Shown in pieces: positions 1 through 6,104 of a stretch of 11,994 bases of DNA. Source of the stretch: Pyramidobacter sp. (GTDB lineage Bacteria > Synergistota > Synergistia > Synergistales > Dethiosulfovibrionaceae). The notes below the pieces were generated by a model. The model was given only the letters and a program-made list of their open reading frames with translations. It made no database searches and was not told where the DNA came from. The stretch covers positions 1 to 11,994 of the forward strand of contig JAGAYQ010000249.1 in NCBI GenBank assembly GCA_017940445.1, in the 5' to 3' direction. Every line of letters begins with the position of its first letter. Positions within the stretch are counted from its first letter, which is position 1. Position numbers and translations under genes: made by a program.

Positions 1-34
1 CCTCTTGGGTCAGTGTAAGATTGATGTGAGCCAT
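1..34 (-). CDS. IS256-family (Mutator-type) transposase, first 11 residues only
   Basis: An ATG at 34-32 on the minus strand is preceded by AAAGGAG with 7 bases of spacing. The 11 residues visible, MAHINLTLTQE, resemble the usual opening of IS256-like transposases of Bacillota (pattern M-A-x-I-N-L-T-L-x-Q-E-E). The rest lies beyond base 1. Proteins of this family are DDE transposases that move the element by a copy-out, circular-intermediate route. Only the start is visible, so the assignment rests on these residues together with the IS256-like end sequence upstream. Confidence 0.65.
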   Translation of the reverse strand, partial: MAHINLTLTQE

Positions 35-138
35 AATCGTTCTCCTTTCGGGCATGTGTTGTTATGGGCAACAACATCTTACCTGAAGTTGAACCTTATG
101 GCTCGTTGTTCTTTTTACACCATTATAAGGGCATTACC
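1..138 (-). mobile_element. IS256-family insertion sequence, transposase-proximal end (cut by window edge)
   Basis: Read on the minus strand, the 105 bases before the transposase start match the layout of the left end of IS256 as I remember it. An outer repeat begins GGTAATGCCC, continues TTATAATGGTGTAAAAAG, then runs through a CCATAAGG stretch and an ACAACA-rich stretch to a strong ribosome binding site. Aligned by memory to the IS256 inverted repeat (which begins GATAAAGTCC), most positions agree, which puts the outer end of the element near 138. The element has inserted into the 3' end of the CD-NTase gene and shares its orientation. IS256 elements usually make an 8-bp target duplication, so bases about 139-146 should recur at the far end, outside the window. 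The family is inferred; the exact boundary is approximate. Confidence 0.68.
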
Positions 139-1098
139 GAGTGCCATATCTTTTTTCCCCAAGAAAGTAATAATGTCATATTGGATTCTGCTCAGCCATG
201 TGTAAAAAGCCTCCGCTTTTTCTGGCTTTAAGTTCCACTTTTCAGCAAAATTCTCCTCTTGAGCAACGGGATTATAAATATAGTACCTACCATACGCTGT
301 ATGAATATAATTAGGCATCCTCTCTATGATTCCGCAGAGTGCATTATAAAGACTCGTTTCGCCGTTAAACGCAATGGCAGCCAGCGTGGTAATGATGATA
401 GAAATTGGCCGATTTCCTAGGTCATCTGCGAAATATTTATCACGGTGCCTCTTCATGATCTGTATTGCTTTTTGTAACACACTCCTTTTGTTGTATATAG
501 GCACTGAGTCAATCTCTGTTTGTGCCTTATATTTTGAGTCTTGAATAATTACAAAGGGGCGTTTATTCATTTGCGATTGAAACCAAAGACGATACCGGTG
601 AGGATCGCTGAATCGATCTTCATAACTGTAAACACCGGTCTTATGCGTCAATCTTATCTTCGTTGAACAAGGACTCCCATATATACGGTCATTTGGCACA
701 CAAGGCAAAATATCCATATGGAATCCATCATAATCCATTGTCCAACAACGTTTACCCTCTTTATCAAGTTTTTTTCTGTACTCTGCGTGGGCTCTTAACC
801 GATCACCCACCAGTTTTTTTATGTCAAATGCCCGAAGATTTTGCCCGTCCTTCAGCAAACAAATCAGGTCCAAATCATAATCACTATCTGCTTCAGAAAG
901 TGGTCTCACGACAGTTCCCAAATTCATGGACCCCTGTGGTTCAATTTTGACTTCGTAATCTATTCCGTCTCCAAGCCATTTGCCGACCGCTTCATAGCTT
1001 AATATTGCTTTTTCCATCATCGTCTGTGATATGTTTAATTCATCTGCAATATTACTGAGCAAAGTATCATAGTAGTTACGCTGATCGTCTGAGAGCAT
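115..1098 (-). CDS. CBASS CD-NTase (cGAS/DncV-like nucleotidyltransferase), 3' end replaced by IS sequence
   Basis: This enzyme would make a cyclic nucleotide signal after phage infection and activate the neighbouring effector. The nucleotidyltransferase core is intact: the G-S motif (QGSMNLGTVVRP, residues about 55-66), the metal-binding D-x-D (DYDLDLI, D75 and D77) and the third acidic residue (HMDI, D129). A helical second half includes the NPVAQEENFAEKW stretch near 276-288. I choose the ATG at 1098 over the upstream ATG at 1149 because TAGGAGG sits 6 bases before it and the Cap5 stop codon lies inside that site, so the two are probably translationally coupled. This gives 327 residues. 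Residues 321-327 (GNALIMV) and the stop fall in the presumed IS256 inverted repeat, so the native C-terminal tail is probably missing while the catalytic core remains. The clade (CdnD or CdnG) cannot be decided here. Confidence 0.9.
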   Translation of the reverse strand: MLSDDQRNYYDTLLSNIADELNISQTMMEKAILSYEAVGKWLGDGIDYEVKIEPQGSMNLGTVVRPLSEADSDYDLDLICLLKDGQNLRAFDIKKLVGDRLRAHAEYRKKLDKEGKRCWTMDYDGFHMDILPCVPNDRIYGSPCSTKIRLTHKTGVYSYEDRFSDPHRYRLWFQSQMNKRPFVIIQDSKYKAQTEIDSVPIYNKRSVLQKAIQIMKRHRDKYFADDLGNRPISIIITTLAAIAFNGETSLYNALCGIIERMPNYIHTAYGRYYIYNPVAQEENFAEKWNLKPEKAEAFYTWLSRIQYDIITFLGKKDMALGNALIMV

Positions 1099-1108
1099 AT
1101 TTAACCTC

Positions 1109-2251
1109 CTAACCGATGGATAATGTCTCGAAAAATCCATTGTCGTCATCGTAAATTTTCATCTTAGGGTAAACATGGGGCATATGACGACGACCAACTT
1201 CAAAGGCTGCGGATACCGGGATAGCGGGGAAAATGGCAAATTCCACCACGTTTGATAGGCCATTTTTAACCTGATCACATATTTCTAAATACTCATGCCA
1301 AAATAAAGATAGGTCCTCTTCACTCTTAATACAATCAACGCCCAATCTGTGCGCTCGTAAAGTGAAAATGACGTCGGGATCAAAAACTCTTTTTACACGC
1401 TCTATAGCAATTTCCGCCGTCAATGACAATATTAAAGCAACTTTCGTTCCACTAGAACGTACACATTGTTTTTCTACCGTAAAGGTATTCGTTAATTCTT
1501 CTGATTGCCATTCCCAGGTATCAGGTATTCTTGTTTTCTGATATACGCGACAAGGGACCTTGTCTCCCATCAGGTTTCCAAGTTTTACGATCGCCGGTAT
1601 CGGCGCTAGAGGAAATACGCTAAAATGTATTTCTGAATTTCCTGATTGTGCTTTTCGTATACTTTGAGCCACCTCATCCTCAATACATTGATTCATGCTT
1701 AACCAATATTTTGGGGAGCGATACTTTCCGCTTGGCTCTATTGTTATCTGAATTGGGTAATCTTCCTCACGTAGTCTATAATTAGGAAGCAGAGCTTTTA
1801 TGACTTGCGATTTGCTCACGCTTGCAGGAAGTGCGCCTTTTATAGGACTCCGAAATGTCACTAAAGTCGTTGGCATAGGGGCTACCGACCGTGTTAATTC
1901 TCTTATTCTATCCTCTCTTGTCTTTTTCATTTCTCTTAAAACTTCAACAGTGTACTTAGCTGGATTATCATCAATAATCTTGTGATGCTCTGGGCACATT
2001 AGCATTAAATTGCTCAGTTTATCAGACAACTCATAGGATAAAATCGTATCACCGCGGGGCCCATCTGGACTAGCTGCAACGATATGAGCAACATTTGATC
2101 CATTAAAGCGAGTTAACGTCAAATCATCAACAAAAACATCTTTATTGCAACCTTCAAACTCACAGCGCCCTGCTGCCATCGCACATAGCTGACGAATCGT
2201 CAGTTCTTTAGGATTTTTTGTGCTTCTTTGGTTCGCTTTCTTTTTTGCCAC
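1109..2251 (-). CDS. cap5: CBASS effector Cap5: HNH endonuclease fused to SAVED cyclic-nucleotide sensor
   Basis: The N-terminal part carries an HNH nuclease with zinc-finger-like cysteines: C-x4-C at about 30-35, the AHIVAA histidine at about 56, and LSNLMLMCPEHH at about 80-90. The C-terminal half (about 150-380) matches the SAVED fold that binds cyclic oligonucleotides, seen in FSVFPLAPIPAIVKLGNLMG and the ValYQKT-like stretch that follows. In known Cap5 proteins, ligand binding drives oligomerisation and degradation of DNA, killing the infected cell. The longest frame starts at ATG 2266, but a GTG at 2251 lies 9 bases after GGAG and gives MAKKKANQ, which I prefer; this makes 380 residues. 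It is the first gene of the pair, and its stop overlaps the ribosome binding site of the CD-NTase. It looks intact. No Cap2 or Cap3 is visible, though the IS at the left edge may hide more genes. Confidence 0.9.
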   Translation of the reverse strand: MAKKKANQRSTKNPKELTIRQLCAMAAGRCEFEGCNKDVFVDDLTLTRFNGSNVAHIVAASPDGPRGDTILSYELSDKLSNLMLMCPEHHKIIDDNPAKYTVEVLREMKKTREDRIRELTRSVAPMPTTLVTFRSPIKGALPASVSKSQVIKALLPNYRLREEDYPIQITIEPSGKYRSPKYWLSMNQCIEDEVAQSIRKAQSGNSEIHFSVFPLAPIPAIVKLGNLMGDKVPCRVYQKTRIPDTWEWQSEELTNTFTVEKQCVRSSGTKVALILSLTAEIAIERVKRVFDPDVIFTLRAHRLGVDCIKSEEDLSLFWHEYLEICDQVKNGLSNVVEFAIFPAIPVSAAFEVGRRHMPHVYPKMKIYDDDNGFFETLSIG

Positions 2252-2342
2252 TATGCTCAACTCCATTTTATTCTTGTTTCTAACAGGGAGGTAACGCCGT
2301 ACAGTTCATTTTGTCGTATCATTTGCCAGTGCGATCGAACTC

Positions 2343-2357
2343 TTAAGTTTTACTTAA
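2343..2357. promoter_or_regulatory. Inverted repeat, candidate operator
   Basis: TTAAGT and ACTTAA form perfect 6-bp arms around TTT. The site lies about 90 bp upstream of the Cap5 start and overlaps the -35 box of the proposed plus-strand promoter at 2354-2381. It is a plausible repressor site for either direction, but the arms are short and AT-rich. Confidence 0.3.
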
Positions 2358-2381
2358 CAGTTGCGCCGCTAGTGATACAAT
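2354..2381 (+). promoter_or_regulatory. Candidate plus-strand sigma-70 promoter
   Basis: TTAACA (-35, 2354-2359) and TACAAT (-10, 2376-2381) are separated by 16 bp, each one mismatch from consensus. It points away from the CBASS genes. No plus-strand gene follows; instead a terminator-like hairpin begins about 15 bases after the expected start site near 2388. Confidence 0.35.
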
Positions 2382-2403
2382 GCTTTCAAGCTCTGTTTAA
2401 GCG

Positions 2404-2434
2404 CACGGTTCGGTATTCCCGGATCGTGTTTTTT
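2404..2434 (+). terminator. Rho-independent terminator-like hairpin, plus strand
   Basis: CACGGTTCGG (2404-2413) pairs with CCGGATCGTG (2419-2428) across a TATTC loop, using two G-U wobbles, and is followed directly by six T (2429-2434). No plus-strand gene lies upstream except for a possible short transcript from the 2354-2381 promoter. It could also limit antisense transcription into the hsd operon. Confidence 0.5.
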
Positions 2435-2481
2435 CTGTATCAGGATGTTCCGCTACCGATGCTTGTCGTGACTGCGTTCCG

Positions 2482-2506
2482 AACTTGTGAGCATTACTCA
2501 CAAGTT
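2482..2506. repeat. Perfect 10-bp inverted repeat (hairpin)
   Basis: AACTTGTGAG (2482-2491) and CTCACAAGTT (2497-2506) flank a CATTA loop. Neither strand shows a T-run after it. It may be a binding site or an RNA structure. The 2267-2634 gap as a whole has no convincing gene: the open frames there cross the hairpins and match no family I know. Confidence 0.55.
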
Positions 2507-2586
2507 GCCGATTCCGATGTCTGCTATCTTCGCATGTGCGCTCCATATGGTCGTCCATGTCTGCCTGAGGTAGATGTTTCGGGATT

Positions 2587-2610
2587 CGGGCGGGCACATG
2601 GGCCCGCCCC
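2587..2610 (-). terminator. GC-rich hairpin after the hsdS-hsdM-dinD operon
   Basis: GGGCGGGC and GCCCGCCC form an 8-bp stem around a short loop, about 25 bases beyond the dinD stop on the minus strand. No T-run follows, so it could act as a pause or mRNA-stabilising structure, or mark a Rho-dependent end, rather than a classic terminator. Confidence 0.4.
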
Positions 2611-2634
2611 CTACGGCGTATCCGGCTTTATGCG

Positions 2635-3488
2635 TCAGCCCTCGATCTTCTTTTCTCCGCCCAACAGGCGCTTTTTATTCTGCTCGCGCTCGATCTGGGC
2701 AATGCTTTTATCAGGCGTGGGCAGGTCTTCGGGCATGGTTCCGCCAAGTTCGGCAATGGTCTGGCGCACTTTTTTGCCGACGGTGTAATGGGTGAGGTTC
2801 GCGGCGTCCTTGCCCTGGATGTGTTCGCGGCGCAGCTTTTCGTCTGTCTGGGTGGCGCGGAACAGATTGGCGGCCAGTTCGGTGCTGCCCATGTGGTCGA
2901 GGATCTTCTGGCTCTTTTTCAGTCCCTTGCGGGCATGGATCTCTTTCTGACCGAGGCCGCCGTACAGGCCCTGGTAGCCGTAATTCTGAAAGATCGCGTA
3001 GTCGATCGGCTCGCTGACGCCTGCCATTTTCGCAGCTTCGGCAAGGGATTTGTTATGGGCTTTCATTTCGTTGCGGATGGCAAGGCGCTTCTGATCTTCG
3101 CTGAGCTGCTGATAGTTCTCTATCAATTCCTGCTGGCGGGTCTTGACGGCAAAATATGTTTGCCCCAGGGCGATGACTTCCTTACGCGGATCGCCGTTCA
3201 TGACGATCAGGTAGCAGGCATAGCGGGAGAGCATAAAATCTTCCACGTCTCGTTTCGCACCGCTGCCGATCTCAACCATTTTGCGGACGTCCGCAAATGG
3301 TCTGAGGGCTCGTAACCGCTGTTTTTGCACGCCAGTTTTGCGCGTTCGATCGCCTCTTTCAGATAGCGCCACTGGCTGTATTCGAGCACGGTTTGCAGTT
3401 CGCGGGCAAGCCAGTATTCTTCGCCGTATTCGTTGATGTGCTTGATGTCTTCAAAGAGTTTTTCGCTGTAGTTTGCAAGTTCGTTCAT
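2635..3488 (-). pseudogene. dinD: DNA-damage-inducible protein D (DinD family), one-base frameshift
   Basis: Two overlapping reading frames together give one DinD-family protein. The first (3488 to about 3298) reads MNELANYSEKLFEDIKHINE and continues through a BRO-N-type segment, EYWLARELQTVLEYSQW. The second (about 3294 to 2635) reads FADVRKMVEIGSGAKRDVED and on to a lysine-rich end. Adding one A to the AAA at 3295-3297 restores SDHFADVRKMVE and a protein of 284 residues, the usual family size. The start overlaps the hsdM stop as ATGA, so it was translationally coupled to hsdM. E. coli DinD is SOS-induced and reported to affect RecA filaments; the role of DinD genes beside type I methylases is unclear. 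The shift could be a real mutation, a phase-type slip or an assembly error at the palindrome where it occurs. Confidence 0.88.
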
Positions 3489-5020
3489 AATCCAAGCTCC
3501 TTCATGTACTGCGCCATCTGTGTCTGCACTTCGGCCAGTTCTTTTTCGATGGCCGCGATGTTTTTCTGCACCTGGCCGATGTCGACAAGGGGCTCTTCCT
3601 CAAAGGTATCGACATAGCGGGGGATGTTGAGGTTGCAGTCGTTTTCGAGGATTTCGTCCAAAGTGGCGGCGTGGGCGTATTTTTCGATGTCGGTGCGCGC
3701 GCGGTAGGCGGTCACGATGCGCTCGATGTCGCTGTCGCGCAGCACGTTCTGATTTTTGGCGCTTTCGTAGTTGCCTTCGCCGCTGGCGTCGATAAAGAAC
3801 ACGTCGCGCGCGGCGCGGTTCTTTTTAAAGACGAGGATGCAGGCGGGGATGCCTGTGCCGTAGAAGAGGTTGGCGGGCAGGCCGATGACGGCGTCAAGGA
3901 GGTTGTGTTCGAGGATGGCGCGGCGGATCTTGCCTTCCTGATTACCGCGGAAGAGGACGCCGTGAGGCATGACGACGGCCATGCGGCCGCCGTTGGCATC
4001 GAGGGAGGCGAGCATGTGGAGGATGAAGGCATAGTCGCCGGACGACTGCGGGGGAACGCCCCAGTCGAAGCGTTTCCACGGGTCGAGGTCGGCGGTCATT
4101 TTCTGCTGTTTGCGTCCTTTAGCGTCGAGGCCGGCGCCGGCAAGAAATCCGGCATCCCACTGCTTGGCGCTGAACGGGGGATTGGCGATGACGACCTGAA
4201 AGGTCATGAGGGCGTCGTCTTTGACGTTCCGGGGGTTGGCAAGGGTGTCGCCGTGCCAGATGTGGGCGTCGTCAATGCCGTGGAGGAACATGTTCATGGT
4301 GCAGAGGGCCCAGGTTTGGGCGTTCTGCTCCTGGCCGTAGAGGGCAACTTTGCCGCTTTTGACTTTTTTGTGGGCTTTGAGGAGGAGGCCGCCGCTGCCG
4401 CAGGTGGGGTCGTAGATGCGGTCGTTTTCGTGCGGGTCGGCCAGTTCGGCGACGAGGCGTGACACCTGGCTGGGCGTGAAGAACTCGCCGCCTTTTTTGC
4501 CGGCATCGGAGGCAAACTGGGCGATCATGTACTCGTAGGCGTCACCGATGATGTCGGAGCCGTCGATCTGGCTGGGGCGCAGGTCAAGCTCTGCAAAGTC
4601 TTCAAGAAGGTTGTGGAGGATGGCTTTTTTGGCGACGGCATCTCCAAAATCGACCTGGGAGTTGAAGTCTATGGCGCGGAAAACGCCGCGCAGTTTGCCG
4701 CTGTTGTGATCTTCGATCTGAGAGAGCGCGATGTTGATCTTCTGGCCGATGTCGTTGTCGTCACGATGCTCGTACAGGTACTCAAAGCTTGAGTCGCGAT
4801 CAATGGCAAAGCGTTCGCGGCTCATGGCGCGCTCGACTCGCTCGGCGTCGCCGCCGTACTGCTGCGCGTAACGATCGCGGCATTCGCGGTTGACGTCGCT
4901 GAGGTACTTCACAAAGAGCATGGAAAGGACGTAATCTTTGTAGCGGGAGCTGTCGATCTTGCCGCGGAAGGTGTCGCAGGCGCGGAAAAGGGTGCTGTTG
5001 ATCTGTTCGCGTGTGGTCAT
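3485..5020 (-). CDS. hsdM: Type I restriction-modification DNA methyltransferase subunit HsdM
   Basis: This subunit methylates adenine at N6 when joined with a specificity subunit. The N-terminal helical HsdM_N region (about 1-140) is followed by the methylase core: GGEFFTP at about 177-183, the SAM-binding motif DPTCGSGG at 204-211, and the catalytic NPPF at 280-283. The C-terminal tail (from about 475) is a predicted coiled coil, as expected for contact with HsdS. Its 511 residues are normal for the family and no defect is visible. The start ATG at 5020 follows hsdS by 6 bases, with CGAGGA as a ribosome binding site, and the stop overlaps the dinD start. No hsdR is present, so restriction activity cannot be inferred from this window. 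Confidence 0.95.
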   Translation of the reverse strand: MTTREQINSTLFRACDTFRGKIDSSRYKDYVLSMLFVKYLSDVNRECRDRYAQQYGGDAERVERAMSRERFAIDRDSSFEYLYEHRDDNDIGQKINIALSQIEDHNSGKLRGVFRAIDFNSQVDFGDAVAKKAILHNLLEDFAELDLRPSQIDGSDIIGDAYEYMIAQFASDAGKKGGEFFTPSQVSRLVAELADPHENDRIYDPTCGSGGLLLKAHKKVKSGKVALYGQEQNAQTWALCTMNMFLHGIDDAHIWHGDTLANPRNVKDDALMTFQVVIANPPFSAKQWDAGFLAGAGLDAKGRKQQKMTADLDPWKRFDWGVPPQSSGDYAFILHMLASLDANGGRMAVVMPHGVLFRGNQEGKIRRAILEHNLLDAVIGLPANLFYGTGIPACILVFKKNRAARDVFFIDASGEGNYESAKNQNVLRDSDIERIVTAYRARTDIEKYAHAATLDEILENDCNLNIPRYVDTFEEEPLVDIGQVQKNIAAIEKELAEVQTQMAQYMKELGL

Positions 5021-5026
5021 GGTGTT

Positions 5027-5620
5027 TTATCCTCGTTTCGGCAGGGTTTTGTAATGGCGTTCCAAAAGTGTGTTCGCCAGCGCGTTTTTTGCGTCTGCAA
5101 GCTGCTGTAAAAGCTGTGCTTCTCTCCGCACAAGGCTGCTGACGCGGGCGATAAGGCGCTGCTGTTCCAGCGCCGGCAGCCTGAGTTCAAGGTCGTTGAA
5201 ATACTGCACGTTGACGGCTTTGAGCACAGATGCCCAGGTGTTGCGTTCAATGTCGCGGCGCCGCGCCGGGCGGTTGAGCAGCCAGGCGATAAAGGCCGGA
5301 TCAGCCCGTTCGTCGTTGATGCGAACGACGATGAACGTTGAGGGAACGGCGATGTTCTGCTCCGCTTCCCCGATCAGCACGGCCGTGTAGGGTGCCGTGA
5401 GGCGCATAACGATGTCACCGGTGCGGGTCAGATGCTCGGAACTGAGCGGCGCTTTGGTTTCCAGTCCTTCGAGGCGGTCCGTGTCGATCGTCATTCCGGC
5501 ATCATCGACCGCGCTGAGCGTGAGCAGGCGATAGCGTGCCGCCGCCGGCTCGTCTTTGCTGCGCCGAAAGCGCGACAGCACAAAGCCGCTGCGTATTTCG
5601 GCCAATTCAGAGAGTTTCAT
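5027..5620 (-). CDS. hsdS: Type I restriction-modification specificity subunit, single-TRD half HsdS
   Basis: The protein opens MKLSELAEIRSGFVLSRFR, a usual HsdS start, has one target-recognition-like domain (about 1-150, ending YFNDLELRLPALEQQRLI) and one conserved coiled-coil helix (about 150-190). Full HsdS proteins have two such halves in about 400 residues; this one has 197, so it should recognise half a site and may pair with itself to read a palindromic target. I use ATG 5620 with GAGGA upstream rather than the GTG at 5629, whose spacing to that site is too short. It is the first gene of the operon, the reverse of the common M-then-S order. It may be a natural half subunit or a shortened relic; it ends cleanly before hsdM, which favours the former. 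Confidence 0.85.
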   Translation of the reverse strand: MKLSELAEIRSGFVLSRFRRSKDEPAAARYRLLTLSAVDDAGMTIDTDRLEGLETKAPLSSEHLTRTGDIVMRLTAPYTAVLIGEAEQNIAVPSTFIVVRINDERADPAFIAWLLNRPARRRDIERNTWASVLKAVNVQYFNDLELRLPALEQQRLIARVSSLVRREAQLLQQLADAKNALANTLLERHYKTLPKRG

Positions 5621-5657
5621 GGGGATCACTTCCTCAAAGGTGTTTTATCGGCTTCAT

Positions 5658-5670
5658 ACAAAATTTTTGT
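5658..5670. repeat. Short AT-rich inverted repeat in the hsdS leader
   Basis: ACAAAA and TTTTGT flank a single T. It lies between the expected transcription start of hsdS and its ribosome binding site, so it might be part of an operator or a leader structure. The evidence is limited to symmetry. Confidence 0.25.
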
Positions 5671-5677
5671 CGTGGGC

Positions 5678-5695
5678 TATAATGTACTCATTATA
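5678..5695. promoter_or_regulatory. Inverted repeat over the hsdS -10 box, candidate operator
   Basis: TATAATG and CATTATA are perfect 7-bp arms separated by 4 bp. One arm contains the -10 hexamer of the hsdS promoter and the other lies at the expected start site, the classic place for a repressor to block a strong promoter. No regulator gene is encoded nearby in the operon. Confidence 0.5.
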
Positions 5696-5718
5696 TTTCC
5701 AAGCGCGCCGCATGTCAA
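5690..5718 (-). promoter_or_regulatory. Consensus sigma-70-type promoter of hsdS-hsdM-dinD
   Basis: On the minus strand, TTGACA (5718-5713) and TATAAT (5695-5690) are separated by exactly 17 bp, a full match to consensus. The start site would be near 5683, giving a leader of about 60 bases before the hsdS ATG. Confidence 0.88.
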
Positions 5719-5880
5719 TCATTTTTATTGTCATGGGTAATTTTTGACTTTTTGTCGGAGATGTCTACGGTCAGCGCCGCGCGCCCCCTGGTTATAATAT
5801 GGTTAAATACGGTTACAGGCCGGTGGATAAGTGGCGTCGGGTTTGATGGCCGCTCCTTTACGTCATAAAGAACAATATCA

Positions 5881-5978
5881 GTCAAGCACCTAAAAAATTT
5901 CCGTCAAGTACCTAAACGCCAACAGTCAAGCACCTAACGCCAACAGTCAAGCACCTAAAAAATTACCGTCAAGCACCT
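5881..5978. repeat. Five direct repeats of an 11-bp core at 21-22 bp spacing
   Basis: The core GTCAAGCACCT occurs at 5881, 5903 (one mismatch, GTCAAGTACCT), 5925, 5946 and 5968. Steps are 22, 22, 21 and 22 bp, about two helical turns, so all cores face the same side of the DNA. The intervening tails follow an A-B-B-A order: TAAAAAATTTCC-type, CGCCAACA-type, CGCCAACA-type, TAAAAAATTACC-type. This suits multimeric protein binding, for example the repeated transposase sites at IS21-family ends, or iterons. No transposase or replication gene adjoins it. The rest of the 5720-6020 gap shows three GGTTA motifs at 5790, 5801 and 5811 but no gene I can support. Confidence 0.85.
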
Positions 5979-6022
5979 CATTTTTGACGCCGGTTCGCCG
6001 ATGCGCGTCAGATACGATCATA

Positions 6023-6073
6023 AAAAAATCACCGCTGCGTGAGAAAAACGTTCTCATACAGCGGTGATTTTTT
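6023..6073 (-). terminator. Strong bidirectional Rho-independent terminator of the ABC operon
   Basis: AAAAAATCACCGCTG (6023-6037) is the exact complement of CAGCGGTGATTTTTT (6059-6073), with an inner GAGAA/TTCTC stem. It begins about 30 bases after the stop of the last ABC gene on the minus strand and gives a T-run in both directions, so it would also block transcription coming from the left. Confidence 0.93.
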
Positions 6074-6104
6074 GGTTCAGTGAAGATTTTCTTCTGAGAG
6101 CTCG

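Noticed and set aside
2400..2434. tRNA T-arm or tRNA remnant
   Set aside because: GGTTCGGTATTCC loosely recalls a T-arm, but no acceptor, D or anticodon arms are present; a T-tailed hairpin explains it better.
2382..2634. Retron or other reverse-transcriptase-linked noncoding RNA
   Set aside because: Hairpins are present but no reverse transcriptase lies in the window, and no msr/msd-like inverted ends were seen.
2228..2788. A 186-residue plus-strand open frame covering the gap between Cap5 and dinD
   Set aside because: It overlaps the starts and ends of genes on the other strand, crosses three hairpins, has no ribosome binding site and resembles no family known to me.
3671..4462. Plus-strand open frame antisense to hsdM
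   Set aside because: It is a low-complexity G, A, V and E-rich shadow of hsdM, whose DPTCGSGG and NPPF motifs are unmistakable.
5621..5629. GTG start for hsdS at 5629
   Set aside because: The GAGGA site is only 2 bases before that GTG; the ATG at 5620 has normal spacing and begins the family-typical MKLSEL.
5881..5978. CRISPR array
   Set aside because: The repeated core is only 11 bp and the spacers about 11 bp with two of the tails themselves repeated; no cas gene is present.
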